Source: Ignavibacteria bacterium (GTDB lineage Bacteria; Bacteroidota; Ignavibacteria; Kapaibacteriales; UBA2268). Taken from it: DNA of 64,000 bases. Every line of letters begins with the position of its first letter. Positions within the stretch are counted from its first letter, which is position 1. The translations under genes and the position numbers were made by a program. The notes under the pieces are model-generated. The model saw only the letters and a list, made by a program, of their open reading frames with translations, was not told the DNA's origin and searched no databases. Positions 44,941 to 53,790 of this stretch are shown here, in pieces. The stretch lies in assembly GCA_016844745.1 (NCBI GenBank), contig JAERMQ010000004.1:1-64000 (forward strand), given 5' to 3'.

Positions 44941-47073
44941 ATGAGCAGGAACAATAATAATCACAAGAATAGCCATGAATGGGACTCCACGAAAAATTTT
45001 TTCAACCGGGAAATAGGTTTCATCGAATTCAACAAGCGCGTATTAGCCGAAGCAGAAGATAAGAGTCACCCTTTGCTCGAACGCTTAAAATTCGTATCTA
45101 TTTTTAGCTCCAATTTAGATGAGTTCTTTATGATTCGGGTTGCCGGATTGAAAGGTCAGGTTGCCTCGGGAGTTATTGAATTATCTTACGATGGTATGAC
45201 GCCGGAAGAACAATTGTCGGAAATTCGACGCCAGCTTCTCCCCGCATTACGAAAACAGGAAATGTTAGTCAATGAAGATATACTGCCGGCGCTCGAATCC
45301 GAAGGAATTATCATCCATAGATTTGAAACACTGACGAAAGATGAAATTGAAACTCTTCAGGAATTTTTTTGTGAAAGCGTGCTGCCAGTGCTTACTCCCC
45401 ACAGCTTAGACCCTGCGCATCCATTCCCTCAGTTGTTAAATCGCAGCCTGAATATTGCATTTGTCCTGAAGGATAAAACCAAAACACCTATGGAACGCAA
45501 AGTGGCATTTCTTCAGGTACCGCCCGTATTGCAGCGGTTCGTTAAGCTCGAAAGAAAAAAAGGGCATCATTACGTCCTGATTGAGGCTGTTATCAAAGCA
45601 TTTGCTCATGTACTTTTCCCCGGTTTGGAAATAGATACTTCCAATACCTTCCAGGTTACACGCGACGCCGATTTGGAAATCGCAGAAGACGAAGCCGAGG
45701 ACTTGCTTGATGAAATTGCCGAGCAAATCAAGCATCGCCGTTGGGGTACCGACCCCGTCCGGCTCGAAGTAAGCAGCAACATGTCCGATTCACTCGTTAA
45801 ACTGCTTCGGAATTCGCTCGATTTGGAACCCGGCGATGTCTACGTACTCAACCGCCCTCTTAATTTACCCGATTTCATGGAATTAGTCAAACTCGACATC
45901 CGGCATTTAAAAGATAAACCCTTTTCAACGAGACCACTGCCTGAGTTCCTGCAAGGCGGGACAAGTATTTTCAGGGCTATTAGCAAGCAGGATTTAATGG
46001 TCTATCATCCTTATGATTCATTTTCCAATAGTACCCTGAAATTTATCAATACCGCTGCTGATGACCCGGATGTGCTGGCAATTAAAATTACCCTATATCG
46101 TACCGGCTCAAAATCCGCAATTGTTGCTGCATTGAAGCGGGCTGCGGAAAACCGGAAGCAGGTAATGGCATTCGTCGAACTTAAAGCCAGGTTCGACGAA
46201 GAGAATAATATCATCTGGGCTAAGGAATTGGAGAAGGCGGGTGTTTATGTAGTCTATGGAATTTTAGGACTTAAAACGCACTGCAAAATCGCCATGATTG
46301 TCCGCCGCGAAGGCAGTAAAATGAAAACCTACCTTCATCTTTCAACCGGTAATTACAACCAGGTAACAGCAAGATTATATACCGATATCGGCTTCTTTAC
46401 TGCCCGGGAAGAATTCACCGTCGATGCCATACATCTGTTCAATTATTTAACCGGATATTCATACCACAAAGACTGGAAGCGGTTATCAGTGGCTCCAATC
46501 AACCTGCGGGATAATATTATCGAGATGATTCGCCGCGAAGCAAAGCAGCACACACCAGAAAATCCGGGTTTAATAATTGCAAAAATGAACTCACTCGTCC
46601 ATAAACAGGTCATTCCCGAACTTTACAAAGCATCGCAAAAAGGCGTAAAAATACAATTGCTTGTTCGGGGGCTTTGCTGCTTGCGTCCGGGGATACTTGG
46701 CTTGAGCGAGAACATCGAAGTGCGCTCAATTCTGGGCAGGTTCTTAGAGCATAGCCGTATATTTTACTTTAAGAACGCCGGCGATGAGGAATTCTATTTA
46801 TCCAGCGCGGATTGGATGTCCCGGAATTTGAATAACAGGGTCGAGCTGATGTTCCCGGTATTGGATGAGCAGCTTCAGCGCCGGCTTTGGGATATTCTCC
46901 AGATTCATTGGCGGGAAAATACCAAATCCTGGAAGTTGGAAGCCGACGGCTCATACACAAAAATTCATAAATCGGGCGAAAAGCCGTTTTGCGCTCAGGA
47001 TTATTTCTTAGACGAAATCAAATCATCGCGCGCCGATTCCGGTAAAACTAAAATTAAGCTGATGAATATGTGA
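44941..47073 (+). CDS. ppk1: Polyphosphate kinase 1
   Basis: A 710-residue enzyme making polyphosphate from ATP, in the cytoplasm or at the membrane. It has the full four-domain plan: N domain (FFNREIGFIEFNKRVL), head domain, and two phospholipase D-like C domains. The phosphorylated histidine is His447 (GLKTHCKIAM) and the second motif is YLHLSTGNYN. The Arg of the YRTGSKSAIV segment binds phosphate. The pit phosphate importer in this window is not linked to it. It is the last gene of the plus-strand run starting at 41084. Confidence 0.95.
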   Translation: MSRNNNNHKNSHEWDSTKNFFNREIGFIEFNKRVLAEAEDKSHPLLERLKFVSIFSSNLDEFFMIRVAGLKGQVASGVIELSYDGMTPEEQLSEIRRQLLPALRKQEMLVNEDILPALESEGIIIHRFETLTKDEIETLQEFFCESVLPVLTPHSLDPAHPFPQLLNRSLNIAFVLKDKTKTPMERKVAFLQVPPVLQRFVKLERKKGHHYVLIEAVIKAFAHVLFPGLEIDTSNTFQVTRDADLEIAEDEAEDLLDEIAEQIKHRRWGTDPVRLEVSSNMSDSLVKLLRNSLDLEPGDVYVLNRPLNLPDFMELVKLDIRHLKDKPFSTRPLPEFLQGGTSIFRAISKQDLMVYHPYDSFSNSTLKFINTAADDPDVLAIKITLYRTGSKSAIVAALKRAAENRKQVMAFVELKARFDEENNIIWAKELEKAGVYVVYGILGLKTHCKIAMIVRREGSKMKTYLHLSTGNYNQVTARLYTDIGFFTAREEFTVDAIHLFNYLTGYSYHKDWKRLSVAPINLRDNIIEMIRREAKQHTPENPGLIIAKMNSLVHKQVIPELYKASQKGVKIQLLVRGLCCLRPGILGLSENIEVRSILGRFLEHSRIFYFKNAGDEEFYLSSADWMSRNLNNRVELMFPVLDEQLQRRLWDILQIHWRENTKSWKLEADGSYTKIHKSGEKPFCAQDYFLDEIKSSRADSGKTKIKLMNM

Positions 47074-47077
47074 TAAA

Positions 47078-47100
47078 AGTTTATAAAGTTATAAAGTATA
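47078..47100. repeat. TATAAAGT direct repeats after ppk1
   Basis: Short direct repeats (TATAAAGT twice, then a partial copy) begin five bases after the ppk1 stop codon. Same positional class as the doublets at 1373, 13334 and 37839. Confidence 0.55.
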
Positions 47101-47108
47101 AGTTTGAA

Positions 47109-47225
47109 GTGATAGAATAAACTTGTTTTAAATAGATACAAATTTTAGAGACTCAAACATCCAATGTTTGGCAAACATTGGATGTTTTCCAAAGATATGA
47201 ACAAACAAGGATGTTTATTCTACCA
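47109..47225. repeat. Nested inverted repeat (TAGAATAAAC..GTTTATTCTA)
   Basis: Outer arms GATAGAATAAACTTGTT and AACAAGGATGTTTATTCTACC enclose a perfect hairpin AACATCCAATGTTTG / CAAACATTGGATGTT (47157-47187). It lies between convergent ppk1 and methyltransferase genes. Confidence 0.8.
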
Positions 47226-47236
47226 TTCTTTTTGCA

Positions 47237-48139
47237 TTAACCATTGTCATTAGTATTCGTCAGTAAATATGCGGCTTCGAGGCTGAAGTAATTCCGAAGG
47301 AATCTCGATTTCGAGAAAATACCAAACTTAACGGGCGGTAACCCGAATTTAATCCTGAAAACAGGACGGAGCAAATAATACATCTCGTATTTTACCTTAA
47401 AACCGGCATTGCGTGCAGCATGCAAAAATTTATCAGGAGTTAATCTTATTCTTTTCAGGCGTCGGACCTCTTCTATATCCCGCACCCTGCCCCCACCAAT
47501 TAAAAAGTAAAATAAAAAATCAGGAAGCAAATGGATATAAGGAAGTTTACCGGGCAAAGTTCCCACGATATGCTGATGCCCGCCAAAAGGGGAATGGTAA
47601 GGTGGAAAAGTCACGAATAAATTGCCATTAGGCTTTAGAATCTTTTTTATATTTTTTAAAGCCTGCTCTGCATCATCCAAATGCTCTATTACATCGCGAA
47701 GAATTGCAAGGTCGAAAGCGCCCTCCCATTCTGGTTTCAGCTCTTCGTAAATTATATCATGTTTGCAGAGTTCGGCTTTTATTCCTACTATTTCACCGAT
47801 CTGTGTGCCGCTTTCCAATCTGAGTGCAACAATATCGGTACCAACAGAATAACCCGCACCTGCGTTAATAAATCCTGCAAGGACTCCGCCTTCGCCGCAG
47901 CCGATTTCCATAACCGAAGAACCTTTTTGGAATGCATTTAGTTCAATTAAATGAGGCAGCAATATCTCACTCCCCAGCTTAAATTGGTAGCTCCAATAGT
48001 ACTTTTGATAATCTTTTAATTCTTCTGAATTGTGAACCTTTAGCAGGGTTTCATTCATAGTTGCCTTTAGATGTCCAACATCCGGAAGATGTTGGACATC
48101 TTCAGAATCTCCATAAGTGTTGCTTTTGTTATTTATCAT
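47237..48139 (-). CDS. Class I SAM-dependent methyltransferase
   Basis: A 273-300 residue methyltransferase. Motif I is VMEIGCGEGG, the acidic motif II follows (VGTDIVALRLES), and DLAILRDVIEHLDD is the post-II segment common in ubiquinone/lipid or sugar methyltransferases. Start is uncertain: the frame to 48139 includes DSEDVQHLPDVGHLKAT, which is a palindromic repeat in translation (48068-48103). ATG at 48058 has AAAGG upstream and begins at conserved sequence. The gene begins 2 bases after the porX stop, so the two are an operon. The acceptor is unknown. Confidence 0.8.
   Translation of the reverse strand: MINNKSNTYGDSEDVQHLPDVGHLKATMNETLLKVHNSEELKDYQKYYWSYQFKLGSEILLPHLIELNAFQKGSSVMEIGCGEGGVLAGFINAGAGYSVGTDIVALRLESGTQIGEIVGIKAELCKHDIIYEELKPEWEGAFDLAILRDVIEHLDDAEQALKNIKKILKPNGNLFVTFPPYHSPFGGHQHIVGTLPGKLPYIHLLPDFLFYFLIGGGRVRDIEEVRRLKRIRLTPDKFLHAARNAGFKVKYEMYYLLRPVFRIKFGLPPVKFGIFSKSRFLRNYFSLEAAYLLTNTNDNG
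48068..48103. repeat. Hairpin repeat inside the methyltransferase 5' region
   Basis: GATGTCCAACATC and GATGTTGGACATC form a hairpin related to 17178-17211. Here it is read in frame as DVQHLPDVGHL if translation begins at 48139. Confidence 0.8.
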
Positions 48140-48141
48140 CC

Positions 48142-49713
48142 CTACCTTGTTTCTAAAGAAATTACAGGCAGAATCATCTCTTCCATCGAGATACCGCCAT
48201 GCTGGAAGCTATCGCGATATTTCTGTACATAGAAATGATAATCGGTCGGATAAACAAAATAGAAATCTTCCTTTGCAATAATATTATTGACAGTCAGTCC
48301 CGTTCTTGGCAGCTTGTATATTTCCGGGTCGGGTATTTGAATTGCGTGTCTTTGCTCGGCTTTAACGTTTTTCCCGAATTTATAACGCAGGTTGGTTGAT
48401 GTGTCTTTATCACCTAACACTTTAACGCCTCTCATGCAGCGAATGGAGCCATGGTCGGTTGTGATAACAATTTTAATACCTTTAACCGAGGATAACGTTT
48501 TAAGCATACCGAATAAGCTGGAATGACGGAACCATGAACGAGTCAGGCTTCTATATGCGGATTCGTCCGGAGCAATTTCTTTTAGAATGGCGTAGTCGGA
48601 ACGGGAATGGGCTATCATATCCACTGCATTGACTACGATTACGCTTAAATTATTTGCGATATATTTTAGTATTTCTTTTTCGATTTTTTTCCCGAAATCA
48701 GTATCGAATATTTTTACGAAAGATAATTTATTATTGAGATTGACTTTCCTTCGTGATAGCAATGCTTCGAGTAATTCCTTTTCGTAAGCATTTTGTTTAT
48801 GGTCTTCGGAGTTGGCTTCCACAGACCAGTATTGAGGATAATGCTTTCGTATTTCGGATGGGAACAGACCTGCAAATATGGCATTTCTCGAAAATGGAGT
48901 TGCCGTTGGAAGAATCGAGCTGTAGAATTCGGTTTTCGAACTATAAAAAGGTCGGAGCATCTCTTCGATTACAAGCCACTGGTCATAACGCATGCAGTCT
49001 ATTACAACAAAAACTACCGGTTCGCCGGATTCCAAAAGCGGAAGGACATATTTTTCCGTTACACCGTTCGAAAGCAAGGGGGCAGAGTTTGATTTATCAT
49101 TCAACCAGCCGACATAATTATCCTCGACAAATTTAGAAAATGCGGCATTGCAGTCCTGCCATTGGTTCTGTAATGTTTCGCGCAATCCACTATCGGGGAA
49201 TCGGTCTAATTCCATCGACCAGCCAACCAGCTTAACATAAAGCTCCAGCCATTCCTCCCAGGATAAATTGTTCATTATCTTATTGGAAATTTCAGCGAAT
49301 CCCATGAGGTAATTTTGAGTAAACCGTTCGCTGCCGATTCTTTCGGCTTCCAAGAATTTTTTGCATGCAGCAAGTATTTGTGCGGGATTTACGGGTTTGG
49401 TGAGGTAGTCGTCGATTTTTTGTCCAAGTGCATCCTCCATCAGGCTTTCTGCTTCGCTTTTTGTACACATAACAATAGCGGTTTTCTGGTCGGCTTCTTT
49501 AAGCTGTGGCAGTGTCTCCAATCCGCTCTTGCCAACCATCATTTCATCTAAAAATATCAGGTCGAAATGCTTACTGCGAACTAATTCAACGGCATCATCA
49601 CCATTAGTAGCTGTTTCGACATAATATCCGCGCTGTTCAAGTAAAATAATATGAGGACGTAATAATTCGATTTCGTCATCTATCCACAGGATTTTACCTT
49701 TTGAGTTTTCCAT
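48142..49713 (-). CDS. porX: T9SS response regulator with PglZ domain
   Basis: A 523-residue PorX: an N-terminal receiver domain with phosphoacceptor Asp56 (DLIFLDEMM) and the conserved Lys (YLTKPV), a linker, and a C-terminal PglZ domain of the alkaline phosphatase superfamily (VVIDCMRYDQW, TPFSRNAIFAG, ITTDHGS), which carries zinc in known PorX. In Bacteroidota it is phosphorylated by PorY and controls T9SS gene expression, so it fits the several T9SS-sorted proteins here. ATG at 49713 with GGAAG upstream is preferred over TTG at 49728. The porY gene is not in the window. Confidence 0.92.
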   Translation of the reverse strand: MENSKGKILWIDDEIELLRPHIILLEQRGYYVETATNGDDAVELVRSKHFDLIFLDEMMVGKSGLETLPQLKEADQKTAIVMCTKSEAESLMEDALGQKIDDYLTKPVNPAQILAACKKFLEAERIGSERFTQNYLMGFAEISNKIMNNLSWEEWLELYVKLVGWSMELDRFPDSGLRETLQNQWQDCNAAFSKFVEDNYVGWLNDKSNSAPLLSNGVTEKYVLPLLESGEPVVFVVIDCMRYDQWLVIEEMLRPFYSSKTEFYSSILPTATPFSRNAIFAGLFPSEIRKHYPQYWSVEANSEDHKQNAYEKELLEALLSRRKVNLNNKLSFVKIFDTDFGKKIEKEILKYIANNLSVIVVNAVDMIAHSRSDYAILKEIAPDESAYRSLTRSWFRHSSLFGMLKTLSSVKGIKIVITTDHGSIRCMRGVKVLGDKDTSTNLRYKFGKNVKAEQRHAIQIPDPEIYKLPRTGLTVNNIIAKEDFYFVYPTDYHFYVQKYRDSFQHGGISMEEMILPVISLETR

Positions 49714-50044
49714 TTTTCGTACTTCCAATAATTAAACAAATAAATTAACAACTGGTAAAAACCATGAATACATGCACTTCCTCGATTTTATTTTAAAATT
49801 CAGTTTATTCAATTTTAATATTCTTATCTACTGGCTATGAAACTAATATCAGCCAGAATAAATTTCGAATTTCCGGAAATATTATCATTTTATCAATAAT
49901 GATATTTCACTGCTTAATTATAAGACTATTAAATACGAAAAATATTTGGAATTATAAATTTCTTTCCGGTTTTGAAAATTGATTTTATCAAATTAAAATA
50001 AATTCCAATAGAATAATTTAATAATAATAATAATTTGAAATTCC

Positions 50045-50088
50045 GTATTAATACTTATTGCAGGATGGTTTACAAAGATTTAATTTTG
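50045..50088 (+). promoter_or_regulatory. Promoter unit A: palindrome plus Bacteroidota-type promoter
   Basis: GTATTAATAC (50045-50054) is followed by ATTG (50057-50060), 20 bases, then TAATTTTG (50081-50088). This fits the Bacteroidota TTG-N19-21-TAnnTTTG promoter. Transcription would start near 50094. No terminator or gene follows before unit B, so the product is unclear. Confidence 0.6.
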
Positions 50089-50205
50089 AAATAGACTTTA
50101 TTATAAACAACATTCAAATCAAGTCATTAATCATAAGAAAATAAATTATATATTTTATTATATAGATGTCTAATATAATTTTCCATTTTTTAAATAAAAA
50201 ATTCC

Positions 50206-50248
50206 GTATAAATACTGATTGTTGAAAAATGAAAAAAAGTTAATTTTG
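50206..50248 (+). promoter_or_regulatory. Promoter unit B: palindrome plus Bacteroidota-type promoter
   Basis: GTATAAATAC (50206-50215), ATTG (50218-50221), a 19-base spacer and TAATTTTG (50241-50248). The palindrome ends two bases before the -33 box, exactly as in units A and C, so it is a likely repressor or activator site. Confidence 0.65.
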
Positions 50249-50253
50249 TATTG

Positions 50254-50321
50254 TAGTAATGGAATGCTGCAATAAAAAACACCCCGGAACAAAACTCTCA
50301 CAGGAAGTGAGAGTTTTTTTT
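50254..50321 (+). ncRNA. Candidate small RNA 1 (unit B)
   Basis: A transcript of about 68 bases is predicted from promoter B to an intrinsic terminator (ACTCTCAC / GTGAGAGT hairpin at 50294-50314, then 8 T). It shares ATGGAATGCT.CAATAA and ACACCCCGGAA with small RNA 2. A one-base length difference between the two in the middle breaks any shared reading frame, so they are RNA rather than peptide genes. CACCCC could pair with G-rich ribosome sites, which is inference. Confidence 0.6.
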
Positions 50322-50395
50322 ATATTTATTCCTAATTCCTGAAAGCCGCTAAATATTTATAAATAATTAAAAAAAATATTATTAATATAAATTCA

Positions 50396-50439
50396 GTATT
50401 TATACTTATTGTCTCAATTTATTTATTCTGATATATTTG
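50396..50439 (+). promoter_or_regulatory. Promoter unit C: palindrome plus Bacteroidota-type promoter
   Basis: GTATTTATAC (50396-50405), ATTG (50408-50411), a 20-base spacer and TATATTTG (50432-50439). Same geometry as units A and B. Confidence 0.65.
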
Positions 50440-50444
50440 CTGTG

Positions 50445-50513
50445 TAGTGATGGAATGCTACAATAAGAACACCCCGGAAACAAGCTCTCACATGATGTGT
50501 GGGAGCTTTTTTT
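50445..50513 (+). ncRNA. Candidate small RNA 2 (unit C)
   Basis: Predicted transcript of about 69 bases ending in an intrinsic terminator (GCTCTCACA / TGTGGGAGC-like stem at 50484-50506, then 7 T). The stem differs from that of small RNA 1 but structure is kept. Its 3' end meets the stop codon (50512-50514) of the convergent glycosyltransferase gene. The remaining DNA of 49714-50044 is AT-rich and holds nothing recognisable. Confidence 0.6.
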
Positions 50514-51759
50514 ATCTAAGAATCTTATTTTGTTTTGAAATAAATATATAGCAAATAATATTTATTCCGATTACGGCAAAAATATATCTCGAATATAAAA
50601 TATTTGCAATGAATAGCGGCATGATTTCAATAATTTGCGGAGTAAATTCATCAGGAGGCTTTGGTATGATGAGCGCTAAAATGCAGATGAATACTATTAA
50701 TTTTTGTGACGGGTTTATATTTGGAAGTATTCCTATTGAGTAAATAACCAGGGGTAAGGCAAGTAAATAAGAATATTCCCAACCTAAAAATGAAATCATG
50801 CTGGTTATGGAAGTAAGGCTTATAAAAACAAATAATGAATTAGCTGATTTTTTGAAAAAATAATGAAAAATCCAGGATAAAGAAATTAAAGAAATTATTA
50901 TTACCGTCACTTTTATACCAACCGGTACAAAAAAATAATTCCAGGAGGTAAAGGAAGTAGCTCCGGCTGAGACTCTCATCAAAAATCCTGCTATTGATTG
51001 ATTGAGTGGATTCAGCATTATTTGTTGTGATGTTGACGGTACAATCCTTGTGAAATATACACTGAAAATCTCAAAAGGAGAGAAAAATATGGTTATAATC
51101 ATGGGTAATAAAATTCCCAGGCCCGTTCCTATTGCAACTTGTATATATTTTTTTTCTTTTAGTAGAAGTGGAAATAAAATAATCGGATAAAGTTTAATCC
51201 AAAACCCTATTAAAAGTATTCCGGCAGCAGAGGTGTTTTTTCCACGAATTAACAAGTAATAAGTTCCAACACAGGCTAATAAAACGAAACTGGTTACCTG
51301 CCCTTGTCTTAGATTTTGAATAAATGGACCAAAACCGAAGGCGATTAACCAAATACAAATTCTCTGAAATCGAACAAACTTTATATCGATATTTATTTCA
51401 ATACTTTTTATTAGCAAACGTATCGAAATTATATATGCAAGAATACCAATCAAAACAAAACTGAAATAGGATGAAACTTCCGGTAATAAACTAAACGGTA
51501 CAAACAAAAAAATGCTCGGAGGCGGATATAAGTAAGGTACCGGTATTCCGGATATCGGAGCATTATAAATATTTAGAGGTGCTTCAAAAAATGTTTTTGC
51601 CGAGTAATAAAATATCTTAAAATCCTGTGAGAAAGGGCGACTTCCCTCAAAAAAAGGAATGAAATAAAGGTATGTGATTCGATGCAATCCTGCAATTAAA
51701 AATATAACTGCAATTACCGTTAAAACAATTAAGTGGAGATTTTGTCGTTTTTCATGCAT
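50512..51759 (-). CDS. GT87-like (DUF2029) membrane glycosyltransferase
   Basis: A 415-residue polytopic protein with about eleven membrane helices. The N-terminal loop SQDFKIFYYSAKTF has the Asp typical of GT-C enzymes that use polyprenyl-phosphate sugars, and PYLYPPPSIFLFVPF is the characteristic follow-on of the DUF2029/GT87 family. It probably adds a mannose- or arabinose-like sugar to a lipid or polysaccharide on the periplasmic side. The acceptor is unknown. The upstream dxs gene ends 80 bases before its start. Confidence 0.75.
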   Translation of the reverse strand: MHEKRQNLHLIVLTVIAVIFLIAGLHRITYLYFIPFFEGSRPFSQDFKIFYYSAKTFFEAPLNIYNAPISGIPVPYLYPPPSIFLFVPFSLLPEVSSYFSFVLIGILAYIISIRLLIKSIEINIDIKFVRFQRICIWLIAFGFGPFIQNLRQGQVTSFVLLACVGTYYLLIRGKNTSAAGILLIGFWIKLYPIILFPLLLKEKKYIQVAIGTGLGILLPMIITIFFSPFEIFSVYFTRIVPSTSQQIMLNPLNQSIAGFLMRVSAGATSFTSWNYFFVPVGIKVTVIIISLISLSWIFHYFFKKSANSLFVFISLTSITSMISFLGWEYSYLLALPLVIYSIGILPNINPSQKLIVFICILALIIPKPPDEFTPQIIEIMPLFIANILYSRYIFAVIGINIICYIFISKQNKILR

Positions 51760-51770
51760 ATTGAACTTAA

Positions 51771-51835
51771 TAGGCTTTTAGGCTTTTAGGAGCTTAGGCT
51801 TTTATGCTAACAGCCTAATTGTCTAATAGCCTTGG
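51771..51835. repeat. TAGGCTTTTA short repeats at the dxs 3' end
   Basis: TAGGCTTTTA overlaps a second GGCTTTTA, followed by inverted AGCCTAAT and TAGCCT copies, ending just before the dxs stop codon (51840). Confidence 0.6.
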
Positions 51836-51839
51836 AAAT

Positions 51840-53786
51840 TTATACTTCTACTATTTCCAGTGTCTCAATAATTTCAGGTTTGCTATAATTCAAGATTTCT
51901 TTGCATTTACCGGCTATTCCAATGGCATCCAATTCAAGCATCCTTAGAAGTTCGGATTGAGTTCCGTGCTGGACGAATTTATCAGGAATGCCCATAATAT
52001 AAATGTCTTTTTTAAATCCGAACGAATTTGCTAATTCCAGTACTGCTGAGCCAAATCCTCCGATAGTTGTTCCATCTTCAACGGTAATAATTTTATCGAA
52101 TTTTTCGAAAATTTCACAAAGTAATTCCTTATCGAGTGGTTTGATGAACCTGCCATTTACCACACAAGCAGAAATAGATAAATCTTCTAAGATTTCAGCC
52201 GCTCCCAGCGCTGCATCTACCATCTTCCCTATGGCTACAATTGCTACATCATAACCATCCCTTAGAATCTCTCCTTTGCCAAGTGGTATTGATTTCATTT
52301 CCCTTAATTCCAAACCTTGAGTCGAACCTCTGGGAAAACGCATGGCAAATGGTCCCGAGTTATAATCATAAACTGCCGAATATAGTAAATCCCGTAACTC
52401 ACATTCATCCTTTGGAGCAGCAACGACCATATTGGTTATCAAACGCATATATGCCATATCTAATACGCCGTGATGAGTCGGACCGTCTTCACCAACAATA
52501 CCAGCCCTGTCCAAAGCAAAAATCACATGCAGCTTCTGCAAGGCACAATCGTGAATCATATTATCGTAAGCACGCTGAAGAAATGTGGAATAAATAGCAA
52601 CGACTGGAATAATTCCCTGGCTTGCTAATCCGGCAGCAAAAGTAACCGCATGACTCTCAGCAATTCCTACATCGAAAACACGGGTTGGGAAACTCTTATT
52701 GACAATATCCATACCGGTACCATCAGTCATGGCGGCTGTAATTCCGACGACTTTATTATTTCTCCTGCAAAGTTCGGTAAGTGCTTCACCAAATACTGTA
52801 CTGTAGGATGGCGCTTTCTTTTCTTCCGGATTTGATTTAATCGATAACCCGGTAATTTTATCAATTTTTCCTATTGCATGAAGGCGCAGTGAATCTCGTT
52901 CGGCTGGGGCATAGCCTTTGCCTTTCTGAGTGATTACATGCAGAAAAACAGGACCTTTCAAATCTTTTACAAGCCGCATCATCTTAATCAGTTTATGAAT
53001 ATTATGCCCGTTGATAGGACCGAAATATTTGAAACCGAATGCTTCGAAAAGCATTCCTGGTGTAATTATTCCTTTAACTCCGGTCTCAATGCCGGATGCC
53101 ATTTTGCGAAGCCTGTCGCCGAAATGGTCCATTTTGCCTGTCAAATCCCACAGATTTTCTCTTATTCGCTGCAGGGGCGGCGATGCAAATAATTCATTAA
53201 AATAATTAGATAAAGCCGATACATTCCTTGCAATTGATATATTATTATCATTCAGAACAACGGTTATATCGCGGTTTTGAACGCCGCAATTATTCATCCC
53301 CTCGAATGCCATGCCACCCGTCATAGCCCCATCGCCGATAAATGCAATAACCCTGTGATGTTCATTTTTTAAATCGCGTGCTGCCGCCATACCCAATGCA
53401 GCAGATATGCTCGTACTGGCATGCCCTGCCCCGAATGCATCATACTCGCTTTCCGAACGTTTCAGGAATCCGGATAATCCCCCGAATTGCCTGATGGTTC
53501 TCAACTGGTCGCGCCTTCCGGTTAATATTTTGTGGGGATAGCCCTGATGCCCAACGTCCATCACCAATTTGTCGTTCGGAGTGTTGTAAACATAATGAAG
53601 TGCCACGGTAAGCTCAACTGCACCTAATCCTGCGCCGAAATGCCCGCCAATAGTAGTAATCGTATCGACGATAAATTCACGCACTTCTTCGCAAACCTTG
53701 TTCAAAGACTCTATTGGCAGCCGTCTAAGGTCAGCAGGTGAGTTGATTCTGTTTAAATAATTATATTTTGATGTTTCCAGAGCCAT
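51840..53786 (-). CDS. dxs: 1-deoxy-D-xylulose-5-phosphate synthase
   Basis: A 648-residue TPP-dependent enzyme condensing pyruvate and glyceraldehyde 3-phosphate, the first step of the MEP isoprenoid pathway. Motifs are GGHFGAGLGAVELTVALHY, the TPP/Mg site GDGAMTGGMAFEGMNN, and the second-half DRAGIVGEDGPTHHG. Length is near the family norm. The OmpA gene upstream ends 4 bases from its start, so they are likely co-transcribed. Confidence 0.96.
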   Translation of the reverse strand: MALETSKYNYLNRINSPADLRRLPIESLNKVCEEVREFIVDTITTIGGHFGAGLGAVELTVALHYVYNTPNDKLVMDVGHQGYPHKILTGRRDQLRTIRQFGGLSGFLKRSESEYDAFGAGHASTSISAALGMAAARDLKNEHHRVIAFIGDGAMTGGMAFEGMNNCGVQNRDITVVLNDNNISIARNVSALSNYFNELFASPPLQRIRENLWDLTGKMDHFGDRLRKMASGIETGVKGIITPGMLFEAFGFKYFGPINGHNIHKLIKMMRLVKDLKGPVFLHVITQKGKGYAPAERDSLRLHAIGKIDKITGLSIKSNPEEKKAPSYSTVFGEALTELCRRNNKVVGITAAMTDGTGMDIVNKSFPTRVFDVGIAESHAVTFAAGLASQGIIPVVAIYSTFLQRAYDNMIHDCALQKLHVIFALDRAGIVGEDGPTHHGVLDMAYMRLITNMVVAAPKDECELRDLLYSAVYDYNSGPFAMRFPRGSTQGLELREMKSIPLGKGEILRDGYDVAIVAIGKMVDAALGAAEILEDLSISACVVNGRFIKPLDKELLCEIFEKFDKIITVEDGTTIGGFGSAVLELANSFGFKKDIYIMGIPDKFVQHGTQSELLRMLELDAIGIAGKCKEILNYSKPEIIETLEIVEV

Positions 53787-53790
53787 TATT

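Noticed and set aside
50255-50330. Small peptide MECCNKKHPG in the small RNA units
   Set aside because: The second unit loses the frame after seven codons through a one-base length difference, and there is no ribosome site, so RNA is favoured.
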